The notes under the pieces: model-generated
What the model was told of the DNA's origin: nothing
What the model saw: the letters and a program-made list of their open reading frames with translations, nothing else
Database searches by the model: none
Assembly (NCBI GenBank): GCA_001910725.1
Contig: MJGA01000010.1
Span: forward strand, 124,001-188,000
DNA: 64,000 nucleotides
Source of the DNA: Phanerodontia chrysosporium
Taxonomy: Eukaryota > Basidiomycota > Agaricomycetes > Polyporales > Phanerochaetaceae
Direction: 5' to 3'
In this document: positions 24,192-33,916 of the stretch, piece by piece
Layout: every line of letters starts with the position of its first letter
Position numbering within the stretch: position 1 is the stretch's first letter
Made by a program: the position numbers and the translations under genes

Positions 24192-25083
24192 ACCCTTCTC
24201 AACTTGTCTGAGGGATCAGCAGCTGAGCAGGTCATCTCGTATATTGTTTGTTGAGGGCTTCTATACACTGTTTTGGTTGCTAGTCTGAATAGTGCGCGAT
24301 ATCGTTCAGAATATTATCGACTCTTGGACCCCGCGCAAGTCACGTGATCCTTCGTGGCGCCGGAGGATGCCGGGTTTCCCGCCGCTGCCACTTGGCCATC
24401 GCGCACCTCTCACCTCGCCATCATGTTACATTCAACTCTGAGCGAGAATGCCACGGCAAAGCCTGCCGAAGAGCAGGCCATGCTACCCATACCCCCAGCG
24501 AGTCGTACATGACGAGAGTGGCATGCTACGACCTGTCGCCGACCGCCACTGTCGATTGATGTTCGCTCAGGTTGCCCCTGCATGCAACATTAAGGCCTCG
24601 AGCGCTCTCAGAGGTGAGCGCTCCTTATTTGTGCGAGCATTTGGTTTAGATGTGATGCCGGTGGCTCTGGTTTGCTAGGTCGTACTATAATTTGCCGATA
24701 TATACACAATGTTTGCCCTGGCGCATCCGGGCAGGTCGAAACTCCGCCTTCGTGTCCAAAGAACCAAATTACAGCACACATGTTACCTATAAAGGTATAG
24801 TATCATTGTGCCCCTATTCGCGCCAATCTTGCGTCGCTTGGACTAGAGATTTGATTCCGCTGGCAAAGGTCCATGCATCGGGAGGCACATTGTGGCCCAG
24901 CGTAAGATCGCTTCCATGCCTTGCAGGCTACCAAAACTGGCATGTGTCCCTGGACGCCATGGCATCGCACTGGCCTTGCTGTCATGCAGGGTCTTCGGAA
25001 GAAAGCGCCACCGACATCGTATATAAGATGGCCACCTGGGTCCCACTGCCATACACCACATCCTTGCGACCCACAGCACTACA
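24192..25083. other. D2-C2 spacer
   Basis: No gene supported. A TATA box of C2 (TATATAAGATGG, starting about 25020) stands 65 bp before the C2 ATG, in the same context as before C1 and C3. Confidence 0.5.
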
Positions 25084-26284
25084 ATGCCCATCATCTCTCA
25101 AAGCAGCGGCTATATCTGCGACACCCTGACGGCAGACAGCTGCCCTGAAACCTCCTCACTTCCGTCGGTGGACTCTGTCCCTTGGACCTTCGAAGGCGAT
25201 TTTTTGAACCAACTGGCCGCAATTGCGGACCTTTTCGGGCAGCCAGTCCACGAAAATGTCTCTGACAAGGCATCTACAGCTATCGTAAGTGACCTCGCAT
25301 CTTACGCCACCGTTCTATTACTTACCTTCTCCAGATCGACGTGGCGGACTTTAGTGAACAACATGAAGCCGGTATCAACGCTACACAGGGCGAACAGACA
25401 TTCCATAGCGCTGTACCTGCGCTTATTAAGCGTGATCTAGAAAAGCGTCTGGAACCTATATCCCGCCATCATCAAGCCACACTAGAACAACTAAGAGCGC
25501 TGAACATCCTCGAAGAAACGTATCACAGGTGCATGTCAAGCGCCTCAGGGCGTACCCGTCGCCACGTAAAGCGACGGGTGGCTTGCAAGACGAAGAAGCC
25601 GTACGACCCAGAGCGCCCAAAGAAGAAGCCGAACGGGTACTTCATCTATCTGAAAGACTATCGCAATGTTCTCCAGGATCCAAACAGCTTGGGATTCCGC
25701 ACACCCTCATGCTGCGCGTTGCGGGCAAAATGTGGTATTACCTCCCGGACAGCCTCAAGGACGACTACGGCAAGGTCGCCGCCGAGGGCGGCACGCTGCC
25801 CGAGAGCGCGAGCATCGACGCAGCGTTCCGCGCGAAGCAGCACGGCTTCAACGTCGTGCCGGTGCCGCTCGTGCTTGCGGGCATGCGCGCGCTCGTGCGC
25901 AGCTGCGTCGACACCGTCTTCGACGACAATCTGACGGAGACGCGCGTGTCGCGGGACCGCTACACGACCGTCGACCTCGACCTCGCGCTCGAGGTCGCCG
26001 TGCTCCGTGAGAAGATCTACACGCGCTGGCGCAGCTGGCTCGGAAGCTCGATCTCGGCGCTGCCCCCGCTCTTCGACCCCGCAGATGCCGCGCTTACGAC
26101 GCAGGACCTGCGCCCGTTTGGGCTCGATGTGCCTTCGACATGGCATGTGCGCAAGACCGAGGCGAAGCCGCTCTCCGAAAATGGCCACCACTCTTCGTCT
26201 TCGTCGTCCGTCAACACTCCGGTGCTGACACCCGAACAACTGACGGCCTTGCTAGCAGGCATCTCCAGCAAGTTCCCCTGTTGA
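25084..26284 (+). CDS. C2: HMG-box-like regulator, one frame break
   Basis: The start at 25084 gives MPIISQSSGYICDTL. A 50-nt intron (25285-25334, GTAAGT...CTCCAG) joins it to IDVADFSEQHEAG. A basic stretch leads into the HMG-like box (RPKKKPNGYFIYLKDYRNVLQD, then PHTLMLRVAGKMWYYLPDSLKDDYGKVAAEGG). A one-base loss near 25694 (AGCTTGGGATTCC) breaks the frame inside the box, at the same codon as the break in C1. Downstream the C family domain continues intact (SIDAAFRAKQHGFNVVPVPLVLAGMRALVRSCVDTVFDDNLTETR...WRSWLGSS) to TGA at 26284. It is the most divergent of the three C copies; its N-terminus hardly resembles C1/C3. Confidence 0.7.
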
Positions 26285-27491
26285 CGATGATGTACTGCTT
26301 AGCCTCGCGTCCCACATCATTCTTTGCGAAACCCTCATGTCCCGACTGTCATCCTGCGCACCACTGCATTCATACGGACCCATATGTTTTTCACTTTCTG
26401 AAGATTCCATGGACATCATTTTCTAGACATAGACGACGTCGAGGTCATTGTATTCATATTTGCGTCCTAGACATCAGTCTAGGCGTTTTATCCAAAAGAT
26501 TCGGCAGGTTTCCGACAAGAAAATCTCCGGCGAGAGTTGGAGACGTGTTTACTAGGAACTTATGTAAGCTTAAGTGTAGCGTCAGAATGGGGCATGCCTT
26601 GGAGGCCGTTAATATTGACCTTCCGGCGCTTCGAGACTTGACCTGTCTTCACTCGACGATGACAACCGGACAACGGCGACTTCAACGTCAACGATGGCAT
26701 CGACGCTCAAATTCGTGAGAATGCTCTACAGGTAGTTTATGCGTTAAGGTTTGCCATAAACCGACTATGCATCCTGGTAGAACTGAGACTTCGAGCGATG
26801 ACGTACGTACTATCGCCCACGTCTTCGTGACTCACGCCTACAACGGACAGGGTTACCCACTACATCCTCCTCGAGCTCCATACTTTGCACATCTGGCTTA
26901 TGCTATCCCGAATTTCCAACTTGCAGCGGCGGAGATCGGAACCTGTGCGTATACAGCCTCTCAGGGCATTCACGGCCTCGTAGGAAGATGGGAACATCAA
27001 CATGGGACTGTTCCCTGAGAAGGCCTTGTTTTGTGCGTTGTTTGCATAACATGATTCTTGCCTCATGTTGCAGGGGCAGAGACTACGCCTCAAGGCTGCT
27101 GTGTCTGGTTAGTCCCTATCGCGCCCACTGTCTCGCGGCCGATGAGCAGGTTCTGATGGTGTGCCACCCAGCAGGCGTTTTCTAATCTCGGTACTTTGCT
27201 TACGGCGCGGGGCCCAGGTCCTGCCTTAACGCCACAGAGCCGTCGCCCTCGGCGGACATGCTCTGGCCCGCCGGGTGTCGCTGCGACGGCCGGGCCTGTG
27301 CACTCTCCGCGCCCTCTGCAGGCGTCGCGACCGCCTTACACGTTTTCTCGCTCTCTGGCCGCGCCGGAGTGCTGTTCCCAACATGCCTCATCCAGATGTT
27401 GAGCTCTGTACTTCATGTTCTGCGACTGCTGACGACCACGACAATTGACTGCTCACACTCGTCACCACACATCCGAGCTGCTATTGTCGAC
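26285..27491. other. C2-B2 spacer
   Basis: No gene supported. The last 550 bp are collinear with the spacer before B3. The B-type TATA block is degenerate here (TACTTCATGTTC against CACTTTATATCC before B3). Confidence 0.5.
27178..27196 (+). promoter_or_regulatory. Shared 19-bp upstream motif, B2 copy (diverged)
   Basis: TTTTCTAATCTCGGTACTT, differing at two positions from the consensus and about 295 bp before the B2 start. It is the only imperfect copy among six and belongs to the most damaged gene. Confidence 0.6.
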
Positions 27492-28881
27492 ATGACTATC
27501 CGGATTATCCCTTCACTTCGAGCTATCATCAACCGCATGAACCCACTCCACCTGCGTATATCCCTCCGCCACACTCCATCTCTACGCCAATTCTTGATCC
27601 CGACTCCCATGCTCCTACCCCATCTTCCACCTCAGCTACCACCGACTCTAACAGCGGGAGCAAGGTCCCGGTGAACAGCTTCATGTACTTCCGCTCCCAC
27701 GCCGTGGACATGCTCTGCAAGAAGGGTATGCATCACGCCCTGTTTGCAATCGCGCGGGACATCTGGAACGAGAAGACAGCCAAGGAAGAAACAGCCTGTG
27801 GTGGAAGGACCGCCTCGACGAGGCGAATGCACGCTGCTTACTGGAGACGGGCCGCGACATCGTGGGACAGGTCTCGCTGTACCGTATTGCGGATCTTGAT
27901 GCCGCGAAGATCGCTGCGCCTGGCAGGGTGGAGGAGCTCTATAGCTGGTACGTCCGCCATCCGCCTCCGATGAAGCCGAGGACGAAGGGCAAGAAGAGCG
28001 CGAAGACGAGGCCAGAGAGGTCGTCCCTGCGGTCCGGTGACCATGCTCCCTCGGATGCCCGACTTGCTCCGCGGCGAAGGCGTCGGTCCAGAGCCTTGCG
28101 TGGTGTGTTCCAGAGCGATAGCGACAGCTCCCGGTCGGGGTCGCCTTCGTCGGTCTCTACTGGTCAATCTTCCCTTGGCAGCGACTTCGCGCACGCTGCA
28201 GCGCCAGCGGTCGATGCTGCTTACCCTACAACTCTGCCTCGTCAGACGTCGTTCGCCGCCGCCGCCGATCCCATCTCCCCTGCTGAGCATGGTCAGAGCT
28301 GTGTAGAGCCCTCCATGCAAATCTACTCATCCACAAAAATCTTCAGAAGCCTGCATGCACAAGGCGAGGTCATGTCAGTTGACGAGCTCGAGCGACTCCT
28401 CCTTGACGACGCCTCGATGTCATACCTCTACGACCCACCTGTGCCGCAGCAGACGGTGCCCGCGTACGAGAACCTCCCGCACGCGGTTGGGTACCACTCG
28501 GACCACCTCTACCTCGCCGAAAGTGTTGTCAACCCGCATCAAGACCTCCAACTTCTCGAAGCTTTGCGGGCACAAGGCCGCCTTGCTCCGGAAGTGTACC
28601 TGTACTCGCAGCATGCACAGGACCTCTGCTACAACGATGGCGCCTGCGACGCATCGAACTGTCCGATGGCCTTGGTCACCCCTGGATGGCATGTGTCGTT
28701 TAGCTCCTCGAGCGCAATATTCTCTGTTCTCAGGCCTTCAGTGGTGGACACGATGGACGACTGTCTTGCCCTCGCCAACGCCCCATCATTCGATGCCACG
28801 ATGAACGGGAGTTCGTCCTGGACGGCTCATCCGTCCTGGCTCGACGTTAGCTTCTCTCGATATAAGGGAGAAGCCATTTGA
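27492..28881 (+). pseudogene. B2: HMG-box-like regulator, damaged 5' half
   Basis: The ATG at 27492 aligns with the starts of B1/B3 (B3: 52800). A one-base loss within the first 45 nt and a 5-nt insertion near 27790 (inside the box, before WWK) break the frame; the box parts VPVNSFMYFRSHAVDMLCKK and WNEKTAKEE are in one frame, and RIADLDAAKIAAPGRVEELYSWYVRHPPPMKP in another. From 27862 to the stop at 28881 the frame is open for 339 codons and carries the complete B C-terminus (QGEVMSVDELERLLLDDAS). Together with its degenerate TATA and diverged upstream motif this copy looks truly decayed. Confidence 0.65.
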
Positions 28882-29189
28882 ACCAGCATAAAATCGTACC
28901 GTTCCTCGTTCAGCCCCCATCGCTTCTCGCCTACCTACCTTGTACTTCGCGCAATACATCCTCCTTGTCCCTATGCGCAAAGTGTTGTATTCACCCTGCC
29001 GTTATCCGTCTTTCGACGTCGCTGGCCGAGCCTCGATACACCTGTATGGAAGTGTTTGTCTCAAATCCGTATTTATTGGCACTATCGTTAAATCCGAACA
29101 CTGCATGCTGCCGTCCGCGTAAGAGCGGGCAGTAGAATCTCGAGCTTTGGTGAGTTCGTCAACTGGTCGGCTGTGCTTATGCATCTGGG

Positions 29190-29242
29190 TGACATTTTAT
29201 GCTGTCTTCAAATGGCTCAATTGAATATAGCATGAAATGCCA
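29190..29242. repeat. 53-bp palindrome, type 1
   Basis: Arms TGACATTTTATGCTGTC and TATAGCATGAAATGCCA, loop region CAAATGGCTCAATTGAA. Lies 310 bp after the stop of B2, matching the positions after B1 and B3. Confidence 0.75.
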
Positions 29243-30412
29243 GCTCAACGTGCTACCGGTGCATAGCCCACTCACATGGCGTAGACGAGTTACGGCTGGT
29301 GACCTCATATAGATACCTCGTACTAGCACTTCGTTCCATTGGCTGAGCCATCGTGTGCACAGCGAGGCTAGTGTGCATACAGCTCGAGTACGACGATCAG
29401 TGCAGAGGGAAAGAGCGGTTGAGCGTCTATGCACTCTTCGTCACTTTCCACTGTCCAGTCGCATATAATAGCCAGTTGCGCTTTCTGCTCTGTGACATGG
29501 CCGATCTCTTTCCAAATCTCACGAACTACATAACCCGCGAGTGCAACGACGATGACAACACGGTAGAACATGGTCCGGTCGCGTTTTCAAGCGTGCCCTC
29601 TCGAAGTCAGGCTTGCAGACCTCTCGGCAAATCTGTCGCAACTCTGATCTTTCACGCTCTGTTGTGTGTGTTTCCGCTCTCCATTGAACGCTAAAGCTAT
29701 GCATAACCGTATGACACGCCTCAACCACGATGGCTTCGCTATCTCCATCCAAGTTGCGAGGACGCGGGGGCGGTAACTCTCGGGACTACCAGTGCGTTAC
29801 TTCGCCCTATCTGAGCCGAACGGTTACTCAAGAAGACGTGCCAGTAGCCTCCTCGCTGTGGCACGAACCTCAATGGCGACTCTCTGGGATCTTGGTGCGT
29901 CGACTGTAACCTGGATGCTTCGGAGGGAAGCCTTACGCAAAGTTGCACAGAACCACGCCCTGCCTCACAAATTCATATGCTCTGAACTACTCGCATTCTG
30001 TCCGTGACTGTCACTCGACCGTAACGATGGTCGCCTGAGAAGTTCAGCATCCCGCCACAAAGTCACGCAGCGCGTGTCCTACCTCGGGGCCTTCAGGACT
30101 AAGCACTCGAAGTCGCGACGGATGCTCATCTGGACTGTCTGGCAGCTATGTATAAGCATGACCTTCGTCACTACGGCTCGAGCCACCATAGCCTACACGA
30201 GACGGCTTGACGGCGTCGGTTGAGCCAGACCCCATTCTTACAAAATGCCCACAAAACGCCCATTATTCACCGGCTGGCAGCGCCCTCGGGACATGCTTGA
30301 AGCTTCGGGCAGGCCATCGTTCCCGGAAGCAGGGCGATGTGGTTTGTATGACTCCTACCCTTTACGGCTAGCGCAGCCGCAGAGGTAAGCATCACGACCG
30401 ACACGAGGCAAG

Positions 30413-30431
30413 TTTTCTAATCTCGATATTT
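30413..30431 (+). promoter_or_regulatory. Shared 19-bp upstream motif, A2 copy
   Basis: Exact TTTTCTAATCTCGATATTT, 380 bp before the A2 ATG, followed by TGGTCCCAGGTCGCCACAGG. Confidence 0.7.
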
Positions 30432-30684
30432 GGTCCCAGGTCGCCACAGGGGCACCTGCACATCAGAGGTCGCCGTGGCGCGGCAGTGGGCCTGTGCATC
30501 GACCCTCACGCCGGGCCTCGACACATGAGACGCCCAGACGGCAAGCTATCCTCTGCAATGAAGTGGGCGAGCTTCATTGTTTCCGCGTTTCCCACAGTCA
30601 TAACCTCTCCAGGCCGCCAACCCTCGTCCTCGTACCGTAGTTTCGATACCGACATGCCTGATTCGGATGGCGGGCTCGTCGCCC

Positions 30685-30691
30685 TTTATAT
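30685..30691 (+). promoter_or_regulatory. TATA box of A2
   Basis: TTTATAT within CCCTTTATATCGACGCGCCC, 121 bp before the ATG and conserved before A1 and A3. Confidence 0.6.
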
Positions 30692-30811
30692 CGACGCGCC
30701 CTACGACGACGTCCAGCCCATATCCACTACCACGAAACACCTGTACCCACGATTTACTCTCTACGAACTTCTGTGCTCCCGCCATCCCGCTCTTTGACTG
30801 GCGCGAATACG

Positions 30812-32275
30812 ATGAACGACGCCAGCAGCCTTCGCGCGGCTCAGAGACCTCGACCGAGGTCTATTCTCCCAGCCGATATGTACTCTGCCTTGGTACGTCC
30901 GGACAGGGCAGCACCTCCCTCTAATCCTCCGAGCTTCCCGGTCTATGCGGAACCCTCTCCCGAGTCTATTGCCTCGTCGGACGCTCCATCTGCGACAGCC
31001 CCAAAGAAGAAGCGACGAAAGACCCTCAATGCGTTCTTCTTCTTCTCGCAGCATGTTCGAGAGCACCTGCCGAAAGAGCATCAGGACAAGTTCCGCCTCC
31101 GGTTCGACTTCACAAGGTTCGCAAGTTGCCTCTGGAACCGGCTCTCGGAGGAGACAGTGGAAGAATGGTACGCACGACGGGACACTGCCGAAGATAGGTG
31201 TCGCGAGGAGACCGGCCACGATCTTGTGGGGAACGGGACGGATTACCTTGTCGATCTCACCTGGAGAGAGCTCGTTCCGGAGGATGTCGAAAAGGCCGCA
31301 ATCTATGCGTTTGACCATCCCGACCCAGCTGAGGTCGCAAAGAAGCAGGAGCGGAAGGAGCGGAAGCGCAAAAGGCAGGAGGAGAGATCGGCAGCTGCGC
31401 AGAGGGCCAGAGAGAGCGCCGACTGCGCGCCGAGCCACAGGAGGAAGACGCGTCGCCTCGCATCCCCCGCCACAAGCTCGACTCTGTCGTCCCCTGACAA
31501 TACTCCCCCGCTACTCACCCCGCCAGCGTGCCTGTCGTCGTCACCGCTGTCCCAATGCACACTCGAAAATTGCCTCGGTCTCCCGCAGGATTCCCGACCA
31601 TGTACCTCGGACGGTCGCTTGTACGAAGCCGCCGCTACGCTTCAGGCCGCTGCAGCAGGCACCGACGCAAATATTCATCATGTCTACGAGAACAGCGCGT
31701 ACCCATCAGGGTTCGTCTACGAAGATGCGTTCACGCTGCCCCATGTCGACCGGCAGAGCGAACCTTCACTTTGCTCGCCAGTCCCACGGTTTGAGCCACA
31801 TGCCGTTCTCCAGGCTGACGCCGCCTATCATCACCCCACTTCAGACGATCACGCATTCGGCTCCCCGAATTTCGACTACGAGTTTACTTTCGCTCCCGAG
31901 TCCCTGCGTGCGTCCTTGGGTATGGAGGCGTCCACCTCCCCTGTGACGTACGGCTACTCCGCTGATCCTGTGCATTGTTTCCTCGCTCAGCCTTTGTTGT
32001 ACGGCGAGCCTCAGGCTTCGCAGGTCGCGAACAGTGTGTCCCATCCGCCTCTCGGAGATGCAGTATATCACCCTCTACTAGATGCGTACGACGCCGTTCT
32101 CTTCGCCAGCAACTCCGCGAGCTCCTGCGACTGGCAGCCGCTCACCATGGAGACCGCATGCGGCCAGACAAGCGCGCTGGATGGGTATCAAGCCCACGAC
32201 CTAGCCACCTACTTTGCCATGGTGCAGATGGTGACCCCACACAAGCTCATGCACCCGTCCTCGCATCAGCTCTGA
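30812..32275 (+). CDS. A2: intact HMG-box-like regulator
   Basis: Single exon, 487 aa from the first ATG in frame (MNDASS). Residues 1-66 are Ser/Pro/Ala-rich. An HMG-like box spans about 67-135: KTLNAFFFFSQHVREHL, FTRFASCLWNRLSEE and WYARRDTAEDRC, with the N-A-F and W spacing of the fold. After it comes a conserved segment TDYLVDLTWRELVPEDVEKAAIYAF. Residues 176-195 are highly basic (KKQERKERKRKRQEE), a likely nuclear signal. The C-terminal 280 residues are Ser/Pro/Tyr/Asp-rich, resembling an activation domain. The box is divergent, so assignment rests on pattern rather than high identity. Known HMG-box proteins of this shape act as sequence-specific regulators in fungal mating and development; no such role is shown here. 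It is the only A copy without a frame break. Confidence 0.75.
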   Translation: MNDASSLRAAQRPRPRSILPADMYSALVRPDRAAPPSNPPSFPVYAEPSPESIASSDAPSATAPKKKRRKTLNAFFFFSQHVREHLPKEHQDKFRLRFDFTRFASCLWNRLSEETVEEWYARRDTAEDRCREETGHDLVGNGTDYLVDLTWRELVPEDVEKAAIYAFDHPDPAEVAKKQERKERKRKRQEERSAAAQRARESADCAPSHRRKTRRLASPATSSTLSSPDNTPPLLTPPACLSSSPLSQCTLENCLGLPQDSRPCTSDGRLYEAAATLQAAAAGTDANIHHVYENSAYPSGFVYEDAFTLPHVDRQSEPSLCSPVPRFEPHAVLQADAAYHHPTSDDHAFGSPNFDYEFTFAPESLRASLGMEASTSPVTYGYSADPVHCFLAQPLLYGEPQASQVANSVSHPPLGDAVYHPLLDAYDAVLFASNSASSCDWQPLTMETACGQTSALDGYQAHDLATYFAMVQMVTPHKLMHPSSHQL

Positions 32276-32582
32276 TAACACACGACATGAAATCGCTCTC
32301 CACGCTTTCTTTTAGATTGCGCCGTAAGGGCACTCGCACGTGGGAATGTTGTGATCCCTTACGACGGTTGAGCAACCCCTTGTACTAATTTAAGTAGTCC
32401 TTATACTTCTTCCGCAAAATTCAATGCATATTTCTCACATGTTCCATGCGTACAGAAGTACAACGATACCCATGGAGGGAGAACGATACCGAAGCATATA
32501 TACCGCTACAAGGCTCATCTGAAATGCACGTCGTTCGATCTTGCAAAGGTGCCTTCGAAGACACGCCTCGCTATATGCCTCG

Positions 32583-32632
32583 AACATTTCATGCCGTTGT
32601 GTTATCATTGTATATGACGGCATGAAATGCTA
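32583..32632. repeat. 50-bp palindrome, type 2
   Basis: Arms AACATTTCATGCCGT and ACGGCATGAAATGCT around a short TATC/GTATA centre; 310 bp after the stop of A2. Confidence 0.75.
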
Positions 32633-32991
32633 AGAGGCATGCCCAGCATAATGGTGCAGAGAGCATCGTCACACGATAAACACGACCGTCTCCTCCCTGA
32701 GTGAGTCGGCATAACTGGGGCAGGCACGATCACCGCTATCAAACCTGGTGCGCCTGTTTTCCAGCGGCAACTGCCCCATTGTTATACACTGGTCGCGTCG
32801 CGTCTAGCTGGGGGATCCGCGTTGTAGCATGTGAGTATGTTACCTCCAGGTTCGTGCGAGACAATGATAGTGACGTCGTCCGCACTTACAGTACTATATG
32901 ACCCATGGGCCCGGCGGGGGGTGCCCGCCATTCCATGCTCTGCGCCGCCAGATAACGACCGCCCCTCGCAGCCGCGCTCAGCACGCGTCGA

Positions 32992-33040
32992 CCATTTCAT
33001 ATCGTAGTGTCAGCATTGCACACGACGGTATGAAATGTCA
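32992..33040. repeat. 49-bp palindrome, type 2
   Basis: Arms CCATTTCATATCGT and ACGGTATGAAATGTCA; second palindrome after A2, 720 bp from its stop. Confidence 0.7.
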
Positions 33041-33916
33041 CTTAGACGTTCAGCACAGCCGCATCGCGGGCGAGTATTCGACGGACTGTCTACATACACT
33101 GCACATCAGCTAAGGCGACCGGAACGTCACTTACCCGTAGGGTCTCAACTAAACGTATCGCGATTATTATGCCGTTTTCATTCAGAATATCGCGACCTAA
33201 CGGTTGTACTCCCAACGGTGTCACTGTGCGCCGTTGTGGACGCGGCGCGATCACCGCCACCTGATGCGCCTGTGACCGTTCCCAGCAGCATTTGCGACTT
33301 TGCGTCGGTTCTTATCCAACCTTCACATACTCGCATCTTGGCTGTTCGCCACATGCCGATTGCCAGAGAACGAGTCAACCACGCGACGGCAGATTGCCAA
33401 CGCGGTGTTGATCTCGGATGGCAAATGACCTCGAAAGTTAAATTGACCGAGTCATCTGAAAGATGCCATATATATCTAATGAAGTGATCCCATGGAGACT
33501 ACCCGAGAATTTTAATGTGGCCAGAGTTCGAGTCCGAGTCGGTCTGTCATTTCAGCGGCTTGACAGGATGTAGTCGTAGAATCTCGTGAGTTGAAGCAAA
33601 TGACATGTTTTACGGTATCTAGGGTGCCAGCTATATGAGAGCAAAATATTGTGCGACAAACTTAACGAAGTGGCCACACACCTCACATTTCGAGCGGGGT
33701 CTCGCCACCCGCCACCAGGCGCGCGCTTGGATGATGCAGTTCCAGAAATGGCAAGTATGTTCATCTTCTCCTTTGTCTCTTTCCCTCATCTCCGTTCAGA
33801 CCGATTTCTGGCCCACCACGCGCAGCTAGGCCACATTGAAGAGCAAGAATGGGAATTGTCTTGCAGGACCATGTACATAAGCCCGGAGGCAGGGGTGGTT
33901 CAGCATACCCCTTACC
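33041..33916. other. Spacer before the FunK1 gene
   Basis: No gene supported. About 33380-33560 recurs at the right edge of the window (63897-64000): ATTTTAATGTGGCCAGAG here, ATTTTGATGTGGCCAGAG there, each followed by TCTGTCATTTC. Confidence 0.45.

Larger units (their letters stand above)
29243..30811. other. B-A spacer of block 2
   Basis: No firm gene. It contains the conserved mini-ORF (29497-29694, beginning MADLFPNLT) and segments collinear with the spacers before A1 and A3, plus the A2 promoter: the 19-mer at 30413-30431 and a TATA at 30685-30691. Confidence 0.5.

Noticed and set aside
30761..31438. Long antisense ORFs over the A genes (also 819-1427 and 56374-57192)
   Set aside because: Mirror-image frames of GC-rich HMG coding sequence; repeat in every A copy only because the sense strand is conserved.
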